64,000 nucleotides of DNA from an uncultured Pelagibacteraceae bacterium (GCA_902516395.1 CABXYN010000002.1:1-64000), one strand, 5' to 3'. Positions 11,094 to 20,623 are shown, numbered from the stretch's first letter. A program made the numbers and translations. The notes: generated from the letters alone by a model not told the origin.

Positions 11094-11110
11094 TTTAGAA
11101 TAATTATAAT
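11094..11110. promoter_or_regulatory. Candidate Irr box upstream of irr
   Basis: TTTAGAATAATTATAAT, resembling the Irr-box/ICE consensus TTTAGAAYNRTTCTAAA as I recall it; lies just after a perfect TATAAT (11078-11083) and before the irr ATG at 11116. Confidence 0.55.
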
Positions 11111-11115
11111 TAGTA

Positions 11116-11544
11116 ATGGCTTACGCTGAGCAATATATAGACAAATTAAGAAAATCAGGTCTAAGACCAACAAAACAAAGAATTAAAATTTGTGAAGTGT
11201 TGTTTGATACTGAAAAGACTTTTCACTTTACAATAAAAGAACTGGTTAAAATCATTGAAAATCAAGCAAATATTAAGGTTTCTTTAGCAACTGTTTACAA
11301 TACTGTTCACGCATTTATAAAGAAGGGTTATTTAAAAGAAATCCCACTTAATGCTTCACAAAGTTATTACGATACAAATGTAACTCATCATCACCATTTC
11401 TTTGACGAGGAAGAAAATAAATTGATTGATATTCATCAAGATGACGTTGATGAAATAAATATAAAAAGAACTATCCCCGGAAAAAAAATAAGATCGGTAG
11501 AAGTTATCGCTAAAATTGTGAGTGATAATCAATCTCAAATATAA
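11116..11544 (+). CDS. irr: Fur-family iron-responsive regulator Irr
   Basis: Fur-family winged helix ([38 protein letters not shown]) with [17 protein letters not shown] and no C-terminal CxxC zinc sites; divergent from fabA as in other alphaproteobacteria. Confidence 0.87.
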   Translation: MAYAEQYIDKLRKSGLRPTKQRIKICEVLFDTEKTFHFTIKELVKIIENQANIKVSLATVYNTVHAFIKKGYLKEIPLNASQSYYDTNVTHHHHFFDEEENKLIDIHQDDVDEINIKRTIPGKKIRSVEVIAKIVSDNQSQI

Positions 11545-11573
11545 TTCAATAATATCAATAGTTTAAATAATAT

Positions 11574-11590
11574 ATTATATTTATTCTAAA
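11574..11590. promoter_or_regulatory. Candidate Irr box, upstream of rubrerythrin -35
   Basis: ATTATATTTATTCTAAA: exact ATTCTAAA half-site plus a degenerate second half. Confidence 0.45.
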
Positions 11591-11593
11591 CTG

Positions 11594-11623
11594 TTGACAT
11601 ATTATAATTCCCATATATATAAG
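11594..11623 (+). promoter_or_regulatory. Sigma70-type promoter of the rubrerythrin operon
   Basis: TTGACA (11594-11599), 18 nt spacer, TATAAG (11618-11623). Confidence 0.7.
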
Positions 11624-11627
11624 CCTC

Positions 11628-11644
11628 TTTAGAATCATTATTAA
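11628..11644. promoter_or_regulatory. Candidate Irr box at the predicted rubrerythrin transcription start
   Basis: TTTAGAATCATTATTAA: exact TTTAGAAT half-site, reverse complement of the 11583-11590 half-site. Confidence 0.55.
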
Positions 11645-11658
11645 TAGTAGGAGTAAAT

Positions 11659-12075
11659 ATGTCATTAAAAGGTAGTAAAACAGAGGAAAATTTAAAAGAA
11701 GCATTTTCTGGTGAAAGTCAAGCAAACAGAAGATATCTTTATTTTGCTCAAAAAGCCGATGTTGAAGGTTTTAACGATGTAGCAGCTGTATTTAGATCAA
11801 CTGCAGAAGGTGAAACTGGACATGCTCATGGTCACTTAGAATATTTAGAAGAAGTTGGTGACCCAGCAACTGGTAAGCCAATTGGTGAAACAAAAGCTAA
11901 TCTAGAATCTGCAATTCAAGGTGAAACGCATGAGTACACAGATATGTACCCTGGAATGGCTAAAACGGCTAGAGATGAAGGTTTTGATGAAATAGCTGAC
12001 TGGTTTGAGACTTTAGCAAAAGCTGAAAAATCACACGCAGGTAAATTTCAAAAGACTTTAGAAAGCATCGCTTAA
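11659..12075 (+). CDS. Rubrerythrin
   Basis: Ferritin-like motifs [53 protein letters not shown]. Confidence 0.93.
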   Translation: MSLKGSKTEENLKEAFSGESQANRRYLYFAQKADVEGFNDVAAVFRSTAEGETGHAHGHLEYLEEVGDPATGKPIGETKANLESAIQGETHEYTDMYPGMAKTARDEGFDEIADWFETLAKAEKSHAGKFQKTLESIA

Positions 12076-12081
12076 ATAAAA

Positions 12082-12110
12082 TTTGTGGACGACCCCCTCT
12101 CGTCCACAAA
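12082..12110 (+). terminator. Hairpin downstream of rubrerythrin
   Basis: TTTGTGGACGA / TCGTCCACAAA, 11-bp stem, no U-tract on the + strand. Confidence 0.5.
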
Positions 12111-12131
12111 AAACACATCTATAAAAAATCT

Positions 12132-13457
12132 ATGAGTAAAGAAGGCGGCACACAAGCACCTACAAGACACCCATTAAAATTTAGGGATCCAGATTTTATA
12201 AATCCTGAGAAAATTGATCAGGAGATGAGAAGAGTATTTGATATCTGCCATGGGTGTAGAAGATGTTTTAATTTGTGTGACAGTTTTCCAAAATTATTTG
12301 ATTACATCGACGAAACTGAAGGAGGCGAGGTATCAGATCTTTCAAGTGACAAATTTAAACCTGTTGTAGATTCTTGCACTTTATGTGACATGTGTTTTAT
12401 GACTAAGTGTCCTTATGTACCGCCACATGAATTTGATTTAGATTTTCCTCATTTAATGTTGAGATATAGAACAGCCCAAAGAAAAAATGGTGATATTTCG
12501 AAAACTGCCAACCAATTAACCCAAATTGATAGAAATTCTAAAATAGGAATATTTTTTAGCTTTTTTATTAATTGGATTACAAATGTTAAAAATAAATTTG
12601 CTAGAAAAGTTCTAGAATTTTTTACTGGAATAGACAAAAGAGTTATTTTACCAAAATATAATAAAGAAACATTTGCAAATTATTTTCAAAAATTTAAAAA
12701 AAATATTTTACCAAAACACAAAGAGAGAAAAGTTGTAATTTACTCCACATGTTTTGTTAATTTTAATAAGAAAAAAACTGGAGAAGCAGCTTTAAAAGTA
12801 CTTCATCATAACAATGTAGAAGTAGAGCACTCTTATGCAGGTTGTTGTGGTATGCCTTATCTGGAACAAGCGGATCTAGATCAAGTTACAAAGCAAGCAG
12901 AGTTAGTCTCCAGAGAATTAATCAAATATGTCGAAAAAGATTATAAAGTAGTAACCTTAACGGCAAGTTGTGGGCTTATGTTAAAGTTTGAATGGCCTTT
13001 GTTAATGCCAAATGATGGAATAATTAAAAAACTTTCACAAAATACACTCGATATTGATGAATATGTAATGGATATTGCCAACAAAGAAGGGTTGGTTGAT
13101 GGTTTGAAAGAAATTGATGGAGGAGTAACAGTACATAATGCTTGTCATGCTAGAGCACAAAATATGGGCAATAAGGCAAGAGATATGCTTAAATTAATTC
13201 CAAATATTAAATTAGATGTTGTTGAAAGATGTGCAGGTCATGGAGGAACCTTTGGTATTATGAAAGAAACTCATGATATTGCAAATAAGGTGGGCAAAAC
13301 TACCGCAAGTACTTTTAAAAGAAAAAATAATAAATATATGGCTTCTGACTGTCCATTGGCTGGTAAACATATTAAGCAGTTAGCTGATGATACAAACATC
13401 GTAAGTGATGAAGCTGTGCATCCAATTGAGATAGTCTCAAAAAGTTATGGATTATAG
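12132..13457 (+). CDS. (Fe-S)-binding oxidoreductase, GlpC/HdrD-like (CCG domains)
   Basis: CHGCRRCFNLCDSFP and CTLCDMCFMTKCPYVPP clusters; CCG-type motifs AGCCGMPY and variant RCAGHGGTFG. Confidence 0.85.
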   Translation: MSKEGGTQAPTRHPLKFRDPDFINPEKIDQEMRRVFDICHGCRRCFNLCDSFPKLFDYIDETEGGEVSDLSSDKFKPVVDSCTLCDMCFMTKCPYVPPHEFDLDFPHLMLRYRTAQRKNGDISKTANQLTQIDRNSKIGIFFSFFINWITNVKNKFARKVLEFFTGIDKRVILPKYNKETFANYFQKFKKNILPKHKERKVVIYSTCFVNFNKKKTGEAALKVLHHNNVEVEHSYAGCCGMPYLEQADLDQVTKQAELVSRELIKYVEKDYKVVTLTASCGLMLKFEWPLLMPNDGIIKKLSQNTLDIDEYVMDIANKEGLVDGLKEIDGGVTVHNACHARAQNMGNKARDMLKLIPNIKLDVVERCAGHGGTFGIMKETHDIANKVGKTTASTFKRKNNKYMASDCPLAGKHIKQLADDTNIVSDEAVHPIEIVSKSYGL

Positions 13458-14052
13458 AATGTCAAAAGAACAAAAAATTATTACAAAAGAGGATCTACTT
13501 CCTTTAGATGCATACACAAAGGTTAGAAGACAAATGAGAAAAGAATTAGTTGAGTTTAAAAAGAATAGAAGAATACTTTTAGGGCCTTATGCAACATTTT
13601 ATTTTGAATGTTATGAAACAATGATAGCTCAGGTACAAGAAATGCTTTATATTGAAAAGGGTGGAGATGAACAAGTTGCAGATGAACTTGCTGCGTACAA
13701 TCCTTTAATCCCTAATGGAAAAGAATTAGTTGCCACTTTAATGTTTGAGATAGACAATCCTATAATTAGAGCTGAATTTCTTGGAAAGTTGGGTGGAGTG
13801 GAAAATAATATATTTATTAAAGTTGGAGATGAAAAAATTTATGCAGTCCCAGAAATGGATGTTGATAGAACCTCAGATGATGGAAAAGCATCTTCAGTTC
13901 AGTTTATACATTTTAAATTTTCTGATGATCAAGTAAATAAGTTTAAAGACCAAAGTAATTTAATTGAAGTAGGTATTGATCATAAGGAGTATTCACATAC
14001 GACTAAATTTTCTGAGGAAAATATCAAAGCTCTTTCTGCAGACTTTAATTAA
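13447..14052 (+). CDS. DUF3501 family protein
   Basis: KITKEDLLPLDAYTKVRRQMRKELVEFKKNRRILLGPYATFYFECYETMIAQVQEML resembles DUF3501 as recalled; overlaps the 3' end of the Fe-S gene. Confidence 0.78.
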   Translation: MDYRMSKEQKIITKEDLLPLDAYTKVRRQMRKELVEFKKNRRILLGPYATFYFECYETMIAQVQEMLYIEKGGDEQVADELAAYNPLIPNGKELVATLMFEIDNPIIRAEFLGKLGGVENNIFIKVGDEKIYAVPEMDVDRTSDDGKASSVQFIHFKFSDDQVNKFKDQSNLIEVGIDHKEYSHTTKFSEENIKALSADFN

Positions 14053-14500
14053 CGATACCCCACATATTATCATCTCTAATAATCCAACCTGAATAATCGC
14101 CTGTCCTAATATTACACCATTTTTCTTCGCATTTAATAACTTTTAAAAGACGACCCTCATCCAATTTAGCTAATGGTTTTGAGTATTTTGTTGGGTTTTT
14201 AAATAGAATTTTTTCAGATTTGGTGATTATTGAGCGAGAATTCCTCAATTGTGAAATATGGATCCAACCACTATTTTTTTTATGGTCGATAACTCTTCTG
14301 AAATTTTCTTTTTTATCGATTACTTTCAGGGGTAACTCAATCTTTCTGTATACATATTTAATTGGATAATCAAAGCTTGGACCGTATCTAACATTTACTT
14401 TTTTATTTTTTAACATAAGAAAATAATTATTTTCTTGAGCAATCGATGAAAATGGTAAAAGAAAAATAAATGAAAGTATTAAATATTTTTGCATATACAT
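14045..14500 (-). CDS. SH3-domain protein with signal peptide
   Basis: Signal-like N-terminus MYMQKYLILSFIFLLPFSSIAQ; bacterial SH3 repeats (KVNVRYGPSFDYPIKYVY, WCNIRTGDYSGWI). Confidence 0.8.
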   Translation of the reverse strand: MYMQKYLILSFIFLLPFSSIAQENNYFLMLKNKKVNVRYGPSFDYPIKYVYRKIELPLKVIDKKENFRRVIDHKKNSGWIHISQLRNSRSIITKSEKILFKNPTKYSKPLAKLDEGRLLKVIKCEEKWCNIRTGDYSGWIIRDDNMWGIVN

Positions 14501-15228
14501 CCTTTTCTTTTTCTAAATAATACTTTCCTAAATTTAAGATTTAATAAATCTATTATTAAAATATGAGAATTTAAATTTTTACCAACATTTAAAATTGTCT
14601 TCAAAACCTCATTAGCTTCTAGGCTGCCTGTAATAACTGCTGTTGACCCCAATATACCATCTGTTTCACAATCCAAAACTCCTTCTGCTGGTTCCCCTTG
14701 ATAGAAACATTTCAAACAGGGACTTTTCTTTAAATTAAAATCAAATGTAAATATATGTCCTTCAAATTTACTTATAGCTCCAATAATAAGTTTTTTTTTA
14801 TATTTTAACGAAAATTTATTTAAAAGAAATTTTGCTTTAAAATTATCTGTACCGTCAACAATAACATCATACTGTTTAAGAATTTTTGCTAAATTTTTAT
14901 CTTCTGCTTTAACTCTATATGTTTTTACTTTTACCTTTTTATTAATTTTATTAATTTTTTTTTTTAAAATATTAACTTTATATTTTCCAACATTATCAGA
15001 AGTGAACATAACTTGTCGATGTAGATTTGATATACTCACTTTATCATGGTCCATCATGCCAATTTCACCAATACCTGCTCGACAAAGTAAATCAATAACA
15101 GGTGTCCCTAAGCCACCACACCCAACAACCAAAACTTTTGCATTTTGAAATTTCTTTTGACCTAAAACTCCAACTTTCTTTAAAATAATCTGTCTTGAAT
15201 ATCGCTCTAGGTCCTTGTTACTAAACAT
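14479..15228 (-). CDS. moeB: ThiF/MoeB/HesA-family adenylyltransferase
   Basis: RYSRQIILKKVGVLGQKKF, VVGCGGLGTPVIDLLCRAGIGEIGMMDHDKVSISNLHRQVMF; CLKC/CIC zinc ligands. Confidence 0.88.
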   Translation of the reverse strand: MFSNKDLERYSRQIILKKVGVLGQKKFQNAKVLVVGCGGLGTPVIDLLCRAGIGEIGMMDHDKVSISNLHRQVMFTSDNVGKYKVNILKKKINKINKKVKVKTYRVKAEDKNLAKILKQYDVIVDGTDNFKAKFLLNKFSLKYKKKLIIGAISKFEGHIFTFDFNLKKSPCLKCFYQGEPAEGVLDCETDGILGSTAVITGSLEANEVLKTILNVGKNLNSHILIIDLLNLKFRKVLFRKRKGCICKNI

Positions 15229-15231
15229 TTA

Positions 15232-15669
15232 CTATTTACCAGTAGATCCAAATCCTCCAGACCCTCTGATTGTCTCTGGTAATTCATTTGTTTCTTCAAT
15301 TTCTACTTTTAAAATAGGCATTAAAACCATTTGAGCAACTCTATCTTCATCATTGACAGTAAATTCGTCTTTACCATGGTTAAATAAAATAATTTTTAGC
15401 TCTCCTCTATAATCACTATCAATTGTACCTGGTGTATTTAGTACGCTAATACTTGATTTTGCGGCAAGACCAGATCTTGGTCTAATTTGAACTTCTGTAT
15501 CTTCAGGAATTGCAATTGCAATACCTGTTGGTATCAACATCGACTCATTTGATTTGATTGTTATAGGTTTATCTATACATGCCATCAGATCCATACCCGA
15601 AGATCCACTAGTTTTATAACTTGGAAGTTTTGCTTTTTGGTTAAGTCTCTTAAATAAAACCTTCACCAT
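15232..15669 (-). CDS. dut: dUTP diphosphatase
   Basis: SSGMDLMAC, RPRSGLA, GTIDSDYRGEL, RGSGGFGSTGK. Confidence 0.97.
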   Translation of the reverse strand: MVKVLFKRLNQKAKLPSYKTSGSSGMDLMACIDKPITIKSNESMLIPTGIAIAIPEDTEVQIRPRSGLAAKSSISVLNTPGTIDSDYRGELKIILFNHGKDEFTVNDEDRVAQMVLMPILKVEIEETNELPETIRGSGGFGSTGK

Positions 15670-15672
15670 TAC

Positions 15673-16863
15673 TTAATTAAGCTCAGAGATAACTCTATCT
15701 ACTATCTCAGATGCTATTAAAGATTTGTTTTTCTTTAATAACTTTTCACTTTTTTTATTTTTATAAAATATAGAAACTTCATTATCATCTGAGTCAAAAC
15801 CTATTGTTTTATCAGAAATATCATTTGCAATAATCCAATCACAGTTTTTTTGGTCTAATTTTCTCTTTGAATTTATCTCAAGATTTTGTGATTCTGCTGC
15901 AAATCCAATTGCAATTTTTGGTCTAAGAGAATTATGATTTGATATGTTTGATAAAATGTCAATATTTTTTTCTAACTTAAGATCCAAATGTTCACTTTTC
16001 TTAATTTTTTCACTTTTAATCTCTTTAACTTTAAAATCAGCTACTGCTGCATTAAAAATAGCAACATCAGTAGGTAGATTGCTGAGAGTTTCCCTAAACA
16101 TTTCTTCTGCAGTTTTAACTGAAATAAATTTAACGCCCTCAACTGGGTCTAAATTTGTTTCTCCAGAAATAAGTGTTGTTTCAAAACCATTATCTCTTAA
16201 TGATTTGGCTATTTCATAACCTTGTTTTCCACTTGATTTATTAGTTATAAATCTTACTGGATCTATAAACTCTTGAGTAGGTCCAGCTGTAACTAATGCC
16301 TTATATTTTTTATTTTTTTCAATATTCTTAAAATAATTTTCTATAGTATCTAATATATATGAAGGTTCTGACATTTTGCCTTTTCCATACTCTCCACAAG
16401 CCATATCCCCAATTTCTGGGCCAATTATCCTATAACCATAACTTTTTAATTTTGACAAATTATCTTTAGTTGATTTGTGTTCCCACATTCTTACATTCAT
16501 AGCTGGGACCAAAAACACTTGTTTATCAGATGCTAAAACGACAGTGCTAGCTAGGTCGTCAGTTAAACCATAACTTAATTTTGAGATTGTATTTGCTGTT
16601 GCAGGCACAATTAAAATTAAATCTGCCCATCTAGAAAGTGAAATATGATCCATTTCAGCCTCATTTTCTGCACTGAATATATCTTCATATACTTTTTCTT
16701 GCGAAAGTGATGAAATAGATAGAGGTGTTATAAAGTTTTTACCACTTTTTGTAAGTATTGTTTTAATACTTACATCTCTTTTTTTTAAACCTCTTATTAC
16801 TTCTAAGCTTTTGTAAGCAGATATTCCGCCACATATAATTAGAAGTATTTTTTTATTTTTCAT
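15673..16863 (-). CDS. coaBC: Bifunctional phosphopantothenoylcysteine decarboxylase/phosphopantothenate-cysteine ligase
   Basis: KKILLIICGGISAYKSLEVIRGL, PAMNVRMW, TAGPTQEFIDPVRFITNKSSGKQGYEIA. Confidence 0.96.
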   Translation of the reverse strand: MKNKKILLIICGGISAYKSLEVIRGLKKRDVSIKTILTKSGKNFITPLSISSLSQEKVYEDIFSAENEAEMDHISLSRWADLILIVPATANTISKLSYGLTDDLASTVVLASDKQVFLVPAMNVRMWEHKSTKDNLSKLKSYGYRIIGPEIGDMACGEYGKGKMSEPSYILDTIENYFKNIEKNKKYKALVTAGPTQEFIDPVRFITNKSSGKQGYEIAKSLRDNGFETTLISGETNLDPVEGVKFISVKTAEEMFRETLSNLPTDVAIFNAAVADFKVKEIKSEKIKKSEHLDLKLEKNIDILSNISNHNSLRPKIAIGFAAESQNLEINSKRKLDQKNCDWIIANDISDKTIGFDSDDNEVSIFYKNKKSEKLLKKNKSLIASEIVDRVISELN

Positions 16864-16871
16864 GAGGAGAA

Positions 16872-18452
16872 TTAAAATACCAATAGGGTTAAAATTACAA
16901 GAGATAATAAGCCAATAATAGATTGGTTTCTAAATGACTTCATTTCTTCTTTTTTAGTATTTAATTCATTATAAGAATTCGAATTTTGTGGTATTTGACC
17001 ACTTGCAAGGTAATTAAGGGCCTGGTTTGCTTTATCCATTACTTCAGGTAAATTTGGAAGACGTTTTAATACTTCAACAGAGTCTTTTAATGTTTCATTA
17101 ATTGAATTTATAGGATCTTTTGTTTCTTTTAGCCATTTTTCTAGAACAGGTTTGGATGTTTCCCATATGTTTGTTTCAGGGTTTAATCTTCTTGCAACTC
17201 CTTCAACTACTACCATTGTTTTTTGTAACATAAGTAACTGAGGTTGCGTTTGCATATTAAATTTTTCGGTAACGTCAAATAGTTGTTTTAAAAGCTTACC
17301 TCCTGAAATATTTTTTATAGAGTGACCAAAAATAGGTTCACCAATTGATCTTAATGCTTGAGCAAGATCATTGACAGGCACATTATTAGGGACTAGTCCT
17401 GCTGCAAGATGTACCTCTGCAACTTTTTTATAATCTCTTTGTATAAAACCAAATAAAATTTCGGCTAAAAATCTTTTACTGACATTATCTAGCCTTCCCA
17501 TGATACCAAAATCTATAGGAACAATTTGACCACTTTCATTTACAAAAATATTTCCTTGATGCATATCTGCGTGAAAAAAGCCATCTCTTACTGCATGCCT
17601 TAAGAAATGTTGAATAATATCAGTAGCAATTTTTTTTGTATCAATAGATCTTTTCTCTAGCTCTTCCGTCTCTCTAATTGATACACCGTCAATCCAATCA
17701 AGCGTCATTATATTTTCACTTGTATAATCCCAATAGATTTTAGGAACTTCAAAACCCGCATCATTTTTGGTATTTTCTGCATATTCGTTAGCTGCAGCGG
17801 CTTCAAATCTTAAATCCATCTCAAGACTGGTAATTTCTTTCAATAAAAAAACTACTTCAACTAGTTTTAATCGTTTAGTTTTCTTGATTAATGACTCAAT
17901 GATATAGGCAAAAAGCATCAAAGCATCCACTTCTTCGTTAAAAATTTTTTTTATATCTGGTCTTAATATTTTTATTGCTACATTTTTAATAACTCCATTA
18001 TCGTTAATTTGAGCTTTATGTACTTGGGCAATTGAAGCAGCCGCAACTGGCTCACTTATATTAATTATTGAATTATATAGTTCATCACCTAAATCTTTTT
18101 TAATCATTTCTTTAGCTTTGGATTGTGAAAAAGGTGGAAGTTTATCTTGTAAATTTTCTAGTTCCCTAGACAATTTATCTCCTATTATATCAGGCCTAGT
18201 GGCTAAAAATTGGCCGAGTTTAATAAATGTTGTACCCATAGATGCTAATGAATTAGATAATTTTTCGCCTTCACTTAAATTATCAAATGACTCATCTTTT
18301 TTAGTAAAGGAAACGGAAAGTAATTTAAAAATTACACTTATTAATAAAGGTGGTTTATTAAATTTTGATAAAATACTTAAAACATCAGATTTAGCGAGTT
18401 TTCTACCGAGTTTAAATAATGTAATTAATCTTTTGAACATTATATTTTCCAA
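16872..18452 (-). CDS. ubiB: UbiB/ABC1/AarF-family ubiquinone biosynthesis kinase-like protein
   Basis: KLGQFLATRPDIIG, PVAAASIAQVHKAQ, GFFHADMHQGNIFV. Confidence 0.95.
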   Translation of the reverse strand: MENIMFKRLITLFKLGRKLAKSDVLSILSKFNKPPLLISVIFKLLSVSFTKKDESFDNLSEGEKLSNSLASMGTTFIKLGQFLATRPDIIGDKLSRELENLQDKLPPFSQSKAKEMIKKDLGDELYNSIINISEPVAAASIAQVHKAQINDNGVIKNVAIKILRPDIKKIFNEEVDALMLFAYIIESLIKKTKRLKLVEVVFLLKEITSLEMDLRFEAAAANEYAENTKNDAGFEVPKIYWDYTSENIMTLDWIDGVSIRETEELEKRSIDTKKIATDIIQHFLRHAVRDGFFHADMHQGNIFVNESGQIVPIDFGIMGRLDNVSKRFLAEILFGFIQRDYKKVAEVHLAAGLVPNNVPVNDLAQALRSIGEPIFGHSIKNISGGKLLKQLFDVTEKFNMQTQPQLLMLQKTMVVVEGVARRLNPETNIWETSKPVLEKWLKETKDPINSINETLKDSVEVLKRLPNLPEVMDKANQALNYLASGQIPQNSNSYNELNTKKEEMKSFRNQSIIGLLSLVILTLLVF

Positions 18453-19144
18453 CCAGAATGAATAGCTACTATCCCGCCAGATAAATTTCTATATGAACAA
18501 TTTTTAAAATTATTTCCTTTCATTAAATCTATCAATTCTTCCTGATTAACAAATTCTTCTATACTTTTAGTCAAATATTCATAAGGGTCTTTATCTCCAA
18601 CAACTGCTTTTCCTATGTGAGGAATTAATTTCGAGTAATTTTTGTATAAAAAATCTAAATTAGAATTTTGAATTTTTGAAAATTCTAAACACATATATCT
18701 TCCACCTGGTTTAAGAACTCTGTAGGCTTCTGATAAAGATTTATCTAAATTTTTTGTATTTCGTAAACCAAAACTAATTGTATAAAAATCAAAAGTGTCA
18801 TTTTTGAATGGTAATTTTTCTGCCTCTGCAACAACCCATTTTATATTTTTATACTTACATAGTCTTTTTTTACCTTTTTCAATCATTTTCTCGTTCGAGT
18901 CTGAAGAGGTAATTTCTCCATTCTTATTTGTATAATCCAAAAATAATTTTCCTAAATCACCAGTGCCACAAGCAACATCTAAATATTTTTTGTCTTTGGT
19001 TGGCTTCATCCAATTCATAAGGTTTTTTTTCCAAAGTCTGTGAATTCCAAATGACATAAAATCATTCATCAAATCATATTTATCGTAGACTTTATTAAAT
19101 ACTCCCTCGACGAGTCCTGCTTTATTTTGAAGATTTTGTTGCAT
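18440..19144 (-). CDS. ubiE: Demethylmenaquinone/ubiquinone methyltransferase
   Basis: VFNKVYDKYDLMNDFMSFGIHRLWK, YLDVACGTGDLG, LKPGGRYMCLEFSK. Confidence 0.96.
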   Translation of the reverse strand: MQQNLQNKAGLVEGVFNKVYDKYDLMNDFMSFGIHRLWKKNLMNWMKPTKDKKYLDVACGTGDLGKLFLDYTNKNGEITSSDSNEKMIEKGKKRLCKYKNIKWVVAEAEKLPFKNDTFDFYTISFGLRNTKNLDKSLSEAYRVLKPGGRYMCLEFSKIQNSNLDFLYKNYSKLIPHIGKAVVGDKDPYEYLTKSIEEFVNQEELIDLMKGNNFKNCSYRNLSGGIVAIHSGWKI

Positions 19145-19177
19145 ATAAATTATATTAAAAACCTAATATAGTATGAA

Positions 19178-20044
19178 ATGCCTGAATTACCAGAAGTAGA
19201 AATTGTCAAACAATCTTTGAATAAGAGTATTACAGGAAAGATTATTAGAGACATATTAATAAAAAATAGAAATTTAAGGTTTAAGATCCCAAAAAATTTT
19301 GAAAAAAATATAATAAAAAAAAAAATTATTAAAGTAGATAGGTTTTCAAAACATTTAATACTCAAATTTGAGGATAGTTCTAATTTAATGATACACCTTG
19401 GAATGTCGGGAACTATTCATTTAATTAGTAAATCTAGTAAAAAAAATTCCATAACAAACACTAGTTTTTATCATTCTCCTTTGTTACCAAAAAAGCATAA
19501 CCATGTAGAAATCAAAATTGATAACTTTAAACTAATTTATAATGATCCAAGAAGATTTGGATATTTTTCCTATTTTAAAAATGACGAACAAATAAATAAT
19601 AATTTTAAAAAATATGGACCAGAACCTTTTGATCCTCTATTTGATAAGAAATATATTTTCAATTATTTTAAAAATAAAAAAAAGGATATTAAGAATTTTT
19701 TAATTGATCAAAATTTTGTTTCAGGAATTGGTAACATTTATGCAAGTGAAATATTGTTTTTATGTAAGATTTTACCATCTAGGGGGGTAAACTCACTTAG
19801 TTTAAGTGAGTGTCAAAAAATCTCTCATTTTTCAAAAGTAGTTTTAAGAAAAGCAATTGAAAAAGGAGGATCAAGTATCAGAGACTTTATTAATATAAGT
19901 GGAGACCAAGGTTCTTTTCAAAAAAATTTTAATGTTTATCAAAGAGAAAATAAAAAATGTTTAAAATATAATTGCAAAGGAACAATACATAAAAAATTTA
20001 TTTCAAATAGGTCTAGTTTTTTTTGTAATTTATGTCAAAAATAA
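19178..20044 (+). CDS. mutM: Formamidopyrimidine-DNA glycosylase
   Basis: N-terminal MPELPEVEIVKQSL; zinc finger CLKYNCKGTIHKKFISNRSSFFCNLCQK. Confidence 0.97.
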   Translation: MPELPEVEIVKQSLNKSITGKIIRDILIKNRNLRFKIPKNFEKNIIKKKIIKVDRFSKHLILKFEDSSNLMIHLGMSGTIHLISKSSKKNSITNTSFYHSPLLPKKHNHVEIKIDNFKLIYNDPRRFGYFSYFKNDEQINNNFKKYGPEPFDPLFDKKYIFNYFKNKKKDIKNFLIDQNFVSGIGNIYASEILFLCKILPSRGVNSLSLSECQKISHFSKVVLRKAIEKGGSSIRDFINISGDQGSFQKNFNVYQRENKKCLKYNCKGTIHKKFISNRSSFFCNLCQK

Positions 20045-20056
20045 GCAATTATTGTA

Positions 20057-20085
20057 TTGACCCAATCATTATCTGAAGATATACA
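20057..20085 (+). promoter_or_regulatory. Sigma70-type promoter of rpsT
   Basis: TTGACC (20057-20062), 17 nt spacer, TATACA (20080-20085), close to the rpsT ATG at 20095. Confidence 0.65.
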
Positions 20086-20094
20086 CTCACGCTT

Positions 20095-20355
20095 ATGGCG
20101 AACACAAAATCAGCAATTAAGCGTACAAGAAAAATTAAAAGGCAAACAGCTGTTAACAGATCTAGAAAGAGTCGTTATAGAACTGCATTGAAAAAAATGA
20201 ACACTATAATTGAAAAAAAAGATAAAAAAGAAGCTTTAGCATTTCTTCCAAAGCTAAATTCTGAATTAATGTCAATTGCAAAAACAGGAATCATTAAAAG
20301 ACAAAACGCCTCAAGAAATGTATCGAGAATTACAAAAAAAATTAATTCTTTGTAA
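20095..20355 (+). CDS. rpsT: 30S ribosomal protein S20
   Basis: MANTKSAIKRTRKIKRQTAVNRSRKSRYRTALKKM. Confidence 0.97.
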   Translation: MANTKSAIKRTRKIKRQTAVNRSRKSRYRTALKKMNTIIEKKDKKEALAFLPKLNSELMSIAKTGIIKRQNASRNVSRITKKINSL

Positions 20356-20623
20356 CAACCTCCAATAAGTAAAAATTTTTTCGTATACAACTTAAGCGTA
20401 CAATTTATTAATAATTTACTACATCTGAAAGTTTAATTTCAAAAATCACTAGATATAGATTTAGTAAAATTTTAAATTTAAAATTTCGTACCCGACTAGG
20501 TTGCAAATATTATTTTATAAAAATTCAATCAGAAATTTATTCAATCATAAATTTTATTTATTTTTGTTTTTACAAATAAACTTATTGCATTAAATATTTA
20601 TAAGTCTTAAGTGGAAATTCCTC

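Noticed and set aside
19790-19812. CTCACTTA-GTT-TAAGTGAG inverted repeat within mutM
   Set aside because: Lies in the middle of a coding sequence with no context suggesting regulation; an 8-bp stem can occur by chance.
20356-20623. rpsT-dnaA spacer as oriC
   Set aside because: AT-rich and long, but I found no clear DnaA boxes or direct-repeat cluster; kept only as a synteny-based suggestion.
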